From contig NW_019773547.1 of assembly GCF_001039355.2 (NCBI RefSeq), positions 1 to 64,000 of the forward strand: a stretch of 64,000 nucleotides of DNA, given 5' to 3'. This DNA is from Lingula anatina. Taxonomy: Eukaryota; Brachiopoda; Lingulata; Lingulida; Lingulidae. The translations under genes were made by a program, and so were the position numbers. Position 1 is the stretch's first letter. Each line of letters begins with the position of its first letter. Shown here piece after piece: positions 14,701-28,300 of this stretch. The notes below the pieces were generated by a model. It did no database searches and was not told where the DNA came from. It saw only the letters and a program-made list of their open reading frames with translations.

Positions 14701-17700
14701 TACCTCGGTGAATGCTCGCTGTGATGGTATTCATCGCAGACCCCATCGGGTTGATTGCGATCGGTAAATGTCCATTAAAATCTAATTTTAGTTTCTTTGA
14801 TTTCACCCCGCGGGAGCGCACTGTGATTCTAAGAGTATCACAAACGTGCAGGCACAGGATTTCTAATTTACAGACAATCTATAACACCTTACTTACGAAG
14901 TAAACAGATAGAGGGCACGTGTGTTTTTACCTTGCTATCCTTACCTTTTATTGTTATTATTAAGTTATATAAACGCAGCAGTGGGGCCCTGGTCCTTATT
15001 TTGACCACATGTCGACTCCCATCAAAAAGGTGTGAGAAAATTGGCAAACAAGACGCTTTATAAAACGAACGTGCTTGTTAATTGCTGCAATATTTAGACC
15101 TTATATCTGTCGCGGAGGAAACTAAAGGCACGATTAGTACGATGAGGTGACCAGGTAAATGGGCTAAGGTTCGGGTTTGTAAAAAATCATATGATAACAA
15201 TTATTAGATATGCAATTAGATAATCCCGAACTTAAGATGACCAATCATCAAACTATTGACTTGAGAGTGTTTTTACATCATGTCACAAAGCTACTGAAAA
15301 AATGAGACTTGATTATGAGTACCTTCCACAGATTTCCACATCACACAGAACACAGATGGCACGTCAATGGCCACCATCTACAACGGACTGAGCATTCACA
15401 ATAGTTTGACAACGCATAGAAATGTTATAATATCCAAAATTCATAACTGAATGGTTATGGAGATATTGACAAAAGAAGAAATCCCGACAAAAGGGAAAAT
15501 CGGCAACAGAATTGCGCGAAAGGCGAGTTAATGCACAGAGTTGACAACCACGAATGATAGATGACACAGTGATTGAAACGATTCTGATCTTATTCCTATT
15601 TTATTCATTAGGGGAAAAAACATGGAAAAGTACGTAAATTCATGGTTTAGAAAAAAATAGATGGCGTAAGCATTACAGTTTGTGAATCCAATCTAACTTT
15701 TTACCTGAATCAAAAGATCGCACGTAAGTATACTCGGCGGTGCCCCTGGTCTGTAACCCTGTCAGATCGTTATGATTAGGTATGGGCCACTGTAAGTGAA
15801 ACACCTTTACCCAGACGCTGATTCTGACGTAAAGTTTTCTTAGGAAATCAAAGACCAGCGAAAGGATTAATGTAATTATTATTGTTCGCACGGGGACTCG
15901 TATACCTTAGGGGTTTGCTGTGTTCTTTGAACGCCGGCAATATGCATGCTTGCTGTAATTGTGGACTGAGACGCGAAGTTATTTGAAGTTCGTCCCCAGA
16001 ACTCTACCTGAAGCGTGGATTTAATTCAACTAGAAGTAGTAATCATTTCATGAGATAATGCTACCCGCATACATGTCCAGTCCTTACGGCAATGAAATTA
16101 TCTCCACCGCCCGTGGAATGATCTGATAGTGTGGATGATCCAATTACGGATAGAGAACGTTTTAATACACTCGACCTGACAGTTACCTTGAAGATAAAGA
16201 CGGCGAGTTATTGCACCGTGATATTCCATGAGGCAAAATTTAATCGGAAAAGGAATTAAACGTTTGTATTCAAACGAGTTTTCCCGCACGAAAACGAAGT
16301 AGATACTCCAGCGCAGTAGACTACTGCAATCATACTGCAAACATGCTTCAAATCTGCTTCGATTGGGGAGCTAATTAGCATATTTGAAACATGCTTCTAT
16401 TATGCTGCTAATCTACTGCATTAATGCTCCTCCTTTGTACAACCCTATGTAATTTTGAAGTAGAATTGCAGTAGGCTATGCTGCATTTCTACTGCAAATA
16501 TGCTCCACACCACTACTGCGTTAATGCTTCTTTGCTACTTCGATACTACTGCATTTTCTTGCGGGTTATCAGAAAGAAAATTGTCTTTCTTGTCATTTTA
16601 AGCTCTCTGTAAAACTCGACTTTTGAGGTATGGGGTATCAAACGCTTCGCATTCATACAGACTTCTCTCTGTAAAAACCAATCACATGTATTTGGAGGGA
16701 CCACTCGTTATAACTTGGGCGTCTACGCATTTATATTCAATATAAGTTGTCGAATGATTAATAACAAAAAAGCGGTATGCTTGATGGGGAGGAGACAACA
16801 CCTCGTGCAATGCACGCGCAAGAACACGCTTCTACAGATACATGTAATAGTTAATTGCATGCTACGCAGCTTCTTCCTTTGTAATTAAGTTGAACTTTTA
16901 GTTTTCTTGAAGGAAACCAAGGCATGGTCTAATATCGCCTGGTATATGTTTGGTTTCTTGCTCATGGGTACCAGCAACTGTTTGGAATTGGCTAACTTTC
17001 AGAACCTTAAATCAAACGTAGAATAAACATGCAGTTACACCGTTATGTCGTAAAAACACAGTCTTTCAATAACGCCCAAGTTTACAAGACACCATTCCTT
17101 TGCCTGTGAGGAACCGCCGATATCTACACAGACCTAGCAGGAATTCTATTGCCCAGTGGCCGCTACACGGCTCTCCTGTCCGCCTCCTGTTTTTGTAGGC
17201 AATTTGTGTGTTATTTCTGAGTCAATTATCCCTTAAAGTGTACCTAACCATAGGGCGGGCCAGTAACGCTTTAAACATACCACGTTTACTTTTCATTGCA
17301 CCGCGGTATGTAGGGTTCAGGGGCCGGTCTGCTACTGCAGTTTCCTTCACCATTTTCTACAATCAGTGTGTTTTGTTTAATTTCATTCTACATTTTGTAT
17401 CAGTGCGAGGAAAACTACGTTAACACATCATGTTCACTGGAGGGACAACTAAATCACCCAAATGTATATTTTTGCAACAATGACCGCTGTCCTACCAAGT
17501 TTTTGAAAACACACAATCCACTGGCTTATATACCAAATAACAATAAAACACTTGATTATGAAATGATGCAAATATGCAGGGGCGGATCCAGAATTATTTG
17601 AAGGGGAGTTCGCAGATGCGAAGCCGACCCCCTTCCCCCCAACTTGGCTTGTGGTTGGGCCCGATGAAGGGCCTCGAAAATTTTTGGTATTTTAGAGGGC

Positions 17701-17839
17701 GAAGGTGCCATTTGGTCCGGTTTTGAACTATGATTCAACTAGTCAAAATTCTAATTTCAAGAGGGTACCAGAAATCGAAGGGGGGGGGGGGGTATTGTTA
17801 AATGGTTAAATATTTCACCAAGCCTTCTTTTACAAGTTA

Positions 17840-17881
<42 letters not shown>

Positions 17882-20800
17882 TATGTGTGTGTGTGTGTGT
17901 GTGTCTGTGTGTGCTAATTCGGGGTGAGGAGCGAGGCACTAACAAAATGACTTTAGGTTAATAAAAACACAAATAAAAAACATATAAATCTCCAGATGAC
18001 AACAAAAGCCGCCGTGTTACGTAAATCAGTTCTAGACATTATCTCATTGGAGATTCTATCAATCAGCTGTTTCGCAAATGTTGCAATAGTCTATGCACTA
18101 ATCACATTTGTGGATGATGTAACGGTATATATAATTGCTAGTTGTTAGTACGAGGATAAATAACATTTCAAGAAGCTTTTTGTCACCGGGTCAAAAATTT
18201 GGCCTTTGGTTCTTATAGGGGTTTCAACATAGCCAAAACAAGATTATGTTCTCAATTTTTACCATACGTTAATTTCTTTGACATTTTGTCAACGAAATTA
18301 TCTTAATCCAATCCCATAGATGAAATGACGTAAATGGAACGCAATAAGCTAAATAACATCAGAAACGCACGCGGAATGTTATGCACCGGAGTATGCCCAT
18401 GACTTTGCACATCGTTATGTAAACTGCATTCATACGCGTTACAAATTAGACCATGCGCATTTCATAGTTGCTCGCAATTAAATCTTATCGAAAATAAAGG
18501 ATAGAAAAATCGACACAAATTCCAATCCTGAAGATATTCATTGTAAAGAATTGGCAGTTAGTTTAACCTCTGACCCTTGCCTTGCTGTGTCCTTAGTTTA
18601 AATTGCGGTTTCAAAACTAGTGTTAAAAGGGGTTAAAGTAAATGAACCATGTGTAACAGCGCCAGGTATGGCCTTCTACCACAAGGTCATACCAGAGACG
18701 CTGTACAATATCTTAAGCATGCATTCGGAGGGAAAGGGGAGAGGAAAAAGACAATAACATCTGTCGATAATGAGCGGAACACGATCTTGCTCATATGACC
18801 CTGTCAATTCAATCTGGCCTTCAATGTGCCGAAATGTTACCTGCTACTTTGTCCAGGTCACGTTCGCGTGTGTTGTTGCCCAAAGTGGCGGACAACTGAC
18901 GTTTGACCTGGTCACCAATGGATGCCTTTTAAACATTGCTTTTTATTAGTTCTGCGGCGTTGATATACACCTGTTTGTTGCGTTTTTTCTTATAAATTCT
19001 TCGTACATACATTAATCTTAAAGCGCAGAGTCCTGTGTATCAAATATCCTGTTGATTGTGGAAAGGGAAGAAGTTCTCACGCGGACTTTCCGTATGCTTT
19101 GGCAATGTATCTTGCTCTCGTTGGTGATGAATGGGCTCTGTGATGTATTGGGGAGAATGCCCCTTGGGAAATTGAGGATGGTCACGTATTACATTTCTGT
19201 CCAACACAATTTGTCATAAAGGCTAACCCGGAGAGATGTATAAGTTTTCTAGTGTGGTCACTGGACGGTTTCTTCGCTCAAAATGGGGATCTGTGGTTAC
19301 GACCAATATTCCGTTCTGAATTGTAATTATGATTAACTGTGCCTTGTTTGACTTTTTCAAAATGAGATCCCCCGTGTAGGGTTATATATTGCCGATGGAA
19401 CAATTCGTCGTCTGCTGATTCAAAATTGGATAGCAATTTATGCTTCCACTTCACCGCTCAAATAACTTTAGATCTTGGACTGTGTATCTGTCTTGATTTG
19501 GGTTGCCCTTGTCAACTAGAGATTGAGTTTGATAGCGATAAGATGAGTCCAACAAATATATTATTATATACGATTATAATGGCTCCAAAGATACCATCCA
19601 TTTAGAAAACTGTGTATACCGTAGCAAAATTAAATAAATACCGTATGATTAATAAAGAAAGAAAGAAAGAAAGAAAATACCAATGATTAGGAACAAATCA
19701 GAAAATATTAACAACAACCTGCACACATCAAATAGATGCCAAACCCCGAGGGCGTCAGGTTTTATACACCAACATATAACTATATTCATAAGACACACGC
19801 CTATCAATGTTCCCGTTATTTGGTATATGTACGAGTACATTTTACGTCTAGAAGAACAACAGCAGTTATTACAAAAATACAAATAATAAAATAGTGAAAA
19901 TAAACAAATATTTCACAATAAAACAAGATAAAATACAAACTCACTCAAAAAGAAACAGAATTTACAAAAGCCCTGATTTCCCTTAAAGCATAAAGTGCGA
20001 ATGATTCGTTGATAAAATATTGGGCAAGAAACCCCAAGAGACTTCTGCATAAGAACACGATTGTCTTTTATTTGTCAGAGACTCGATATACGTCACAATA
20101 TTCATTTATCCTGGAATAAAAGACGAGAACTATATTCAAAATGAATTTTCGATTTTAAGATACCAAAACACGTAATACTGAAAAACACAAAGTATGAGAT
20201 CAATTCTGTGAAAGTTCTGTGAAAGTTCGAATATTAAATTCAGTTGACATAGACGAATATTAACCACACCCCCTTGGTAAATCCACGGACCATTATTCAT
20301 ATATCGGGTGTTCTCCCTCTGATAAAATTGCACAGATTAATGAGGAGTCACGTTACATGGATTAGAGTGTTGCTTAAACTAGAATTGTCTGAACAACAAG
20401 AACAATATATTAATTAATTAATTATTAAGTTTGTGTCATGCGTCTCTCACATCACGCATATTCTCTAAGTCAACGTTCCCTCGAATGATCTCTCATTCAG
20501 GACATTAACCAAATCGTACAGAGTTATAAGAACTCTCAATATCTTGTCACTGATATCATCTGATCCGTGCTCCAGAGACATCGCTCATAGCAGACTTCCT
20601 CGTTATCTAACCACTCCTGACAGGAGCTGAAGAAACCTTAATGCAAAATACCATTCCAGAACTCAAAGCGGCTTTGGGCTGCCAGTCAACGTGGTGCAAG
20701 TTGCCATCCAATGTCCGATAGCTCATTACATTTGGAGCATGTAAATCTGCAGGGGTTTGAGGAAAAGCCGATAAAAACTCTAATGATATTGTTTAGGATC

Positions 20801-22259
20801 GAAATAAGATGTGTCCCGGACTGACGATATGTTTTTCTTCCCTTGCATATTGTCGGTAACCTTAGGCAAACGGATGACTAGATTTACGGCATGTTTAATT
20901 CGATACTTTTCGTTTAAAGATGCGTCACATTAAAAAATAACTCGACCTTAGGTGATTGTCTACAATATTAGATAATGTAGCATGGAGATAAACGGAATGT
21001 TTACATGCTGTCGCATTGTTTTTGTTCTGTGAATCGCTCGAGTTTTTGTAGGAGTTCTAATACCCAAAATAGATCTGCGCCGTATACTTTGGCAGGAAAA
21101 AAACAGAGGGAAAAACATAAATCAAAAAGCGCTGAAAAAACTCTGTTGACTTGTACAGTTCGCCAGTACCTTTAAAGTACGTGTACTTGGACTAACATTA
21201 TGTTCTTTATCAATTTTCCCTTTTGCTTTGAACAGTAAGATCAAAAGGCGCGCCATTGCCTGATCTTAATTATAGATAAAACCAATATATATCTTTATTA
21301 AACGCTACTTTACAACAATTTGGTACGGTGCAATGTATTTTAAAAGTCCCCTGTATATGTGGATACGCATTCAGAGAAAGTAAAGCATTTCTTTTATTTT
21401 TCCTCAGCAAAGATAGAACGTTATAATACCGTTATTTTGAAGATTCATATCAAACCACCGTATAGATTTTAAGAAATAAATAAGATATTATACTGATGCA
21501 TCTATGAATATCTACTAGCTTTTGGTCCCAAGGCCTTCTTCCCACAGGGGCCGAAAGCTTGGATTACATCTTTATAGTAGATATTCATAGATGCATCAGT
21601 GTTATAACCTGTATACTGTGATTATAACGTTACCATAACGTTCAGGTAACGTTAAAATAAAGTTCTGTGTATGCTGGACTTAATTCACAAAACGGCAAAA
21701 GCAGAAAATTGGTCTATAGCCAAGGGGTATTGAGAATTGAAGCCGACTAATATTTCATAAAATATATTAAAGACTAAACCCCCCTTTCCATCGTTTCACT
21801 ATGACCGGAGAAAAACAGGGTCTTCATAACAAATACTATGTATCTCATTGGTGGCAATTGCCGGTTAAGATTAGTCAGCTGTATGTGTTCAGGTTCTTAT
21901 GTTCAATAATCTTTTTTTTTTTTTTGTTTTCGGAATCAGACCAATAAAAGACGACTTTTTATATTCCGTTATCCAATGCAAGCATCTTAATCGAAGACCT
22001 AAAATAGTACGACCTTTTCAAAAAAACCTGGTCCAGATCGCACACGATGCACAGACAGGCACCAGATTCACTTGTAAGGAGAGATAACTAAGTCGTAATA
22101 AAGAGACATTTAGACTTCAGTCCAGCAAAAACAGTTTTTGATAGATCAGATAAGGCGGAGAGGAATAAGGTCTAAGCAAAACCAGAAGCAAAAATAATTG
22201 AGTTGAAAGAAACAAACGAAGCGTCCTAAAAGTCAAATTGCGCCGTTAATTGTAACATT

Positions 22260-22331
<72 letters not shown>

Positions 22332-25300
22332 TTTAAGTGTGTTCTAAGATTTATCCAAGTGTTTGTGGAATGTAAATTCCACCACTTAGAAAAGTCAAAC
22401 ACCTCACGTTCTGTGGGGATCCTGATCTACCCATCATCTGGTTTAGAGCTCTTGAAGCGTGCATAAAAATGTAACTGATTCTTCTTTTTAAGTTAGAAAC
22501 GCAGTAACAGAAACCATTGCCGTAAATACCTCAGTGATCTACAAATTGCCCCATCCACTTTCCTAAAGTGAGTAGCTTTTATCCGGGGTTTGGGAAGATC
22601 TATCTTAATGACTCGCCACTTTGACGTAATGGTACAAATTGATTACTACCAACCTGTTTCTTTGATGTAATATTTTCGCCGTAACACCATGGGTGGAGTG
22701 TTACTTATATAAACTTTACTAGAAATTTTTAAAAATGTGGAGATCGATACGGTGTATAATGTAAATGTGGCGTTAAGAGTTTTCATAGCCTTTAATCTTT
22801 GGTTTTTCGGTAACAGATTTAACAACCATTGGCACCATAAGATATTAATGTCGTTGGATGATTCCTGTTTTCTCCTCGATTAAGCGTTCAGGCTGGCTGG
22901 GTTCAACAGCTGTTTAAAGTAACGAAGCAGATATGTGCCGTGTTTAACCGACATTTTTTTTTTTTTTTTTTTTTTTTTTGCAGTCAACTGGATAAAACCA
23001 TTCAGAAACATATTTCTTGTCCTCACGGGACCATAGTGCTTTGGGAATGACTTTTATGTTGATTTTGAAACTAGTGTGTTAGTAAATGACATATATTGGT
23101 AAATAAAACATGAGCATGTTTATTCGTGGAAAATAGTAAGCACTTTGATATTCATTTGAAGCAAGCCGTCACCGTGTGCACTTTGTCTTCAACAATGAAT
23201 ATAATTCACAATTTATCGAAGTCGCATTAAATCATCCCTGGAATATTTATACAGTTATGAAATCTATTTTTTTATTTCGCATCTATTGCTCATTGTCAGG
23301 AATGTATTGATATTACAGTCCTACTCAAATCTTTTTAAACGTTTATAAAGTCGTCGGTGTAGATATTATATTGCAAACATCTGGTAACGTGAATGTTATA
23401 ACATTATAGCAGAAATCTCTGTCACTCTCTGCAATCCATCAAAAGCAATTGTTGTCTTTTCTGGTTTATCATACGGCATAAGAGGCGGCAGGACAAAAGG
23501 TAACCTTATTGTCCTGAAGTCAGCATCGTTATGCGTGCTCTAAGGGTGCATTCCCAGAGATTTAGATCGATCCAGAGATTTTGATTGAGATCGACCTAAC
23601 TCCCTGGGGGTTCACGCTAAATTGCAGTCAGCCGAGCGCCGCACCATAGTTAATTTACCCCCTTACAGCTTTTAGTAGGCGGGACAGACGCTAAAGTCGG
23701 TTAAGCTGACAGTAATCTAGTGAGACTCCTCACAGGGATAGATCGATCTAAAATCTATGGGAACGGGGTCTAAAATGCCACCCAAACAAATTCTCCATCC
23801 CGGTGCAGCAAGACCTGATAAATCCAGTATATGGATGACTGGTAACAGAATGGTCAGCAATGATGCGGTTAGTCTGGGGCCTATTTGTTAATTTGATTGC
23901 CATTTCGTCAATTAAAAAAGCAATAATCAGAAAATTTTTATCTAAACGGTCGGCATATTCACTCTACGGTTGTACTTTTCAAAAGCTGTTTACTAACTGC
24001 ATGGTATGGCGCTAAAGTCAACCAGTCAAATTGCAAATGGTTCCGTTTATCGTTGAAAAAAATTGTTTTCTTGGTTTTGTTTCACCTGTTATATCGATGT
24101 GTCTTCCAGTCACATCAAACTGCTTCATTTATTGAATTAATCGTCAGGTGTCTAAATATGGTAAATAAAACAAGCTGGTTCTAAGGGGTTCAGAGAAACT
24201 ATGAATACAGCGTGTGTAAAGCGCATTCAAGGCAAATGGCAAGAAAACATGAATATGAGAGGAATTTGTAAAGATATTTTGTAGAATGTTTGTAGAATCT
24301 GGACTTTCCCACTGCCCCTCGTCAAGTTTCATTGACATTAAGAAGATATGTCTGAAATTTTGCTTCACTTTAGTGAATACCTTATTTACGAACCTGGCAA
24401 TGTGAAGCGTATTCTGTCTTCTTGTTAAGACTATGGCCTACTATAATTCTTATCACTCCTATATATAAGAACGTGTCTTACACACAACCAGTGACACATC
24501 ATTGCATTTTTTCACGTTAGTCATCATGACCCTAGTCGGCTTTGCGGTTTTTATAATACACATTTCGGACGTACATGTAGGTTACCTTTATCATAATCAT
24601 CTAATCGTCATACTGATTCATGTCGTCCCCTTGCCTTCTTTTCTTGTGTTTTACTTTAGTCCAGCCTTCTAGCCTATGTCAATAATTACTTTAGTCCAGC
24701 CTTCTAGCCTATGTCAATAATTATATAAGGTATCTGCTTTGTATTTGTATTTTCCAAGTAAACAGTGGATATCAAATATTAAACCCAAGGATTTCATCGT
24801 ATTCTCTTACATTGGGCTCTTGAAAGAACTTGTATTCTGTTAATCATAAGTTAAGATGAAATGCAATAAACTAACACGGAATAGAATTGCCATTTGGAAA
24901 AAAAACTCCAGGACTGTCTTGACTGATTAACGCCCCCTAGGATTATGCAGCTTAGGAGATAGTTTTTCATAAAAGTGCATTTCAACTACACTTCTTTCAA
25001 AGTCGTTACTGTTGAACTGTTATGAATCATTTCCTCCTTTGGGGGTCTTTGAATGGAAGAAGGGATTCAAATATAATTGCTGATACTCACTTTCAGTGAA
25101 AAGCGATGTGTTTGTCAATTTTCCCTCTGTGCTTATTTTTTTTCTTGGTAATTGGAGATGGGTGTATCAAAATGAAAGGCATTAGACGTGAAAACGCCTC
25201 ACATTCTGGTGACAGAGGATTTGATAAGAACGGCTGTAGGCTAAAGATCATCATAAGTGCATGTACTCTTAAAATCCTCATCCAGGCCTGTACGTAACCT

Positions 25301-28300
25301 AACTCTTAGAACTTTTATACTTACAACCAATAATGTAATTGGTAATGATTCTTGTTTCAACGTAACATTCATTTTGTTAATTTGGGTCCTCAACAAGCAT
25401 AATAAACCGTAGTTCCAGCTTTTCCAAACTTTTAACCTTTACTGTGAACTGTGCAGAGCCGGGAAACTGGACCGTGTATTTTTTCTCCTTTGTATGTAAG
25501 AAAAACATCGATAGTACAAACATTACAGACAGGAAATTAAAAGGATGCTAGGGCCCTCCAGTGGCGCTACTGTCCTTCAAAAGATCAAGAGGTCACTGTC
25601 CCAAAGCTGAAGGTGACAAAAGTGGAAAATTGAAATCGTGCAAAAGTGAAAGATCCCGCGAGTAAGTAATGGTTTTCTACGGAATCAGAAGACAATTCAG
25701 TCGTGCAGAATTGAATGAATTCGTGTAACCACGCGGACAGCTTTATCAGAAGGTATTCAGTAAGAAATGTCCTCACCAACCTTAAGTCCTTCTCACCAAT
25801 CAGTTGTGCACATCATTTTACCCATATGCCTATAATATATATCCTCTACATGTATATTTACATGGTATCGTTTTTCGGGAATAAAATAAACCCTCGTGTA
25901 CTTCATAATAAGTATAGACTTTAAGCGAATTAAAAAGTTTGTGAAAACACGTGGTTCACTCTGTTCATTGAGATATAATTTAGGATTTTATTGTTAATTA
26001 AAGCCGTTGTCCTTAAACACAATTATATGCATTAGATAGTTTAGTGTCGGTTGGCCAATAAATTTTACGAGAAGATTTAAGTAAGAATTGGAACAGTATT
26101 CAGAACACGGGGATAATCCCAGAGCATTGAACTGTTTCATTACTAATTCTTCCAAAGATTCCTTTGAGAGGAATGATAAGCCGAGTATATCTTACTGAAT
26201 TCCACCGCGAATGGGTGACTTACACACAGCGTAAATTGTGGAAAGTAGAAAAACGCACAGCAGGTTGCATGCTTGTTTATGTAGCTGGTATAAGGACATC
26301 CTGTGTTGGAATTTCATTTACGTATTTTACTATTGTCCATTTTGCTGTCACGGGATCCTGTCAATGAACAGAACAATGACGACTAAACCGTTCTAAGATA
26401 CCGGGTTGTAGATGATAGCACTCGAACACTGTCGGAGTTGCAACGTCGGCCAAAAGGAAGTGCCGTAAAAAAGTGACGCGATTGCAAGGTCAAGAGAATG
26501 AGGTCAAGAGGTCAATAAAAGAATGGCATGTAATATGAATGAAATAAAATATGTATATTGCAGATTCAGTACATGCACTTACCACATCAATGATTTGGGC
26601 CAAGGCCAGCCCAAATGTCACGTTAAGAGCCTCTGAAGCATTTTTGGAAGGACGCACTCTCCTGTCATAGTTCTTCATAAGATCGTGCATAAGGCGATAC
26701 TCGTGGTCATCTGCCTTGACCAAAACACCTGAGAAAAAGACAACATTGCTTTGTTTAAAATTAAGTTGAACTTCAGTAAACTACTGGTTAATTTTGACAT
26801 TGTTGAGCAACAGGTGCCCTTCAGTGGCTGTATGAGGCAACAACTAACAGCTTACATCAAACATGCTGAAGAAGAAGAATATCATGAAAGAGATTTTTAC
26901 ATAAAATCCCACAATACTGCCAAGATAATAAGGCAGACATAGTTCTTTTCACCTGGGAAAGCCGTGCATACGTAAGTGGAATTACCACGTAAATAACAGC
27001 AGAGGGTAGTTAAATATATTCCATTTTTTATTCTGCGATGCAATTCAGCGTCAACAACTTAATCACCATAATGGTAATAGCGTTTCGTCGAAATATGATG
27101 AGAACCGCTTACGACTTTGATTACATCATGCTGTTCAAACCATTTGTCACCTTCTCACATCACTAAACTGATAGAACTGATTCTCATGATTACATATACA
27201 GAAGAGACATATGCCATTGATGGAAATGGCCCGCTGCAACATAATACACCACATGAATCATTGAAATTTTATTCTTCATCTAATTTGATTAAATGAAAAT
27301 GATGCAGTAACTCTAACCGTAAATGTTTTTTGAATTCATTTTCCCAATACTTAAAGCTGAAACAGTAAAATCAAAATACACTCTCCATATGGAGCGTTTG
27401 GTCCATTCTGTACTTCAAAACACAGAGTGTAGACCCTTAATCCCATTTCAGACTTATTATAAACCGAGACTTTTTTTCGAGATATTGTGCTAACACATGT
27501 GAACCGAAATACCGTCATTTCAACGTGGTGTTTTGTTTTCAAGGTTGAGTACGCGTCACTCCCTATCATGCCCCCGGGGACATGGACGGATACAATCACA
27601 AATACTGCCAATAGCATTATCGTAATGAGTATGCTTTACAATTGTTCTCGCGGTTGAGGAATAAAAGTGACGTCTCAATAACTCTTTGACTGCTATTGTA
27701 AAAAGACATTTCCTCTTATGTAGTTCATGTAACTATTCAAACATTTAGAAGATATTGCACGGGCTTTATTATGACCAAGGCTCATAAAAAGCAATAGATG
27801 TACATGTATAGTATATAACCCTGATGGGGATGTGTGGTTATATTCCTATTGTGATGTCACAATTGTGACGTCACAAACTTACAGATGTGTTTCATTCAAA
27901 TTAACATACAAACTTTAAATAGACTTGGTAATTTATAGAAATATATTTCACCAATTATGCTTTGGCTGTTATGATTTTTACCATGGGATCTTTCAGGCCG
28001 CTGTTGACCTTTTTTCCTATAGTCCCGCTAATTATGTTTTCAGCATTTACGTCAGTATGTTTACGTTGATCTAAGGGTGTGAGCTTTGAAGGGAGATAGT
28101 TGTCCCATCAGGCATTTGAATGTGTTCCCGTTACTAGTATATCTTTTTATTACATTGGCAAATACATTATAAAAAAAAACACATTCGACAGAGATATTCA
28201 ATTGCCTTCCGATACAACACTCAGTAACAAAAAATTAACAGTGGGCGAAACTATCACCATGCAGTTTCTAAAGGTTTCCAGTCATCCCACTAACATGTAT

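Larger units (their letters stand above)
7101..26582 (-). other. Intron 2 (about 19.5 kb)
   Basis: I see no exon or independent gene. Contents are the 7.5/7.9 kb direct repeat, hAT-like element 9283-9459, the microsatellites at 10.7, 11.6, 17.8 and 22.3 kb, the CCCGCA element 16283-16565, nested elements at 21.4-21.7 kb, a TA-flanked MITE at 23541-23772 and a 35-bp tandem repeat at 24651. ORFs are short and without domains. Confidence 0.75.

Noticed and set aside
24651-24720. CRISPR-like repeat
   Set aside because: Only two adjacent units with no spacer.
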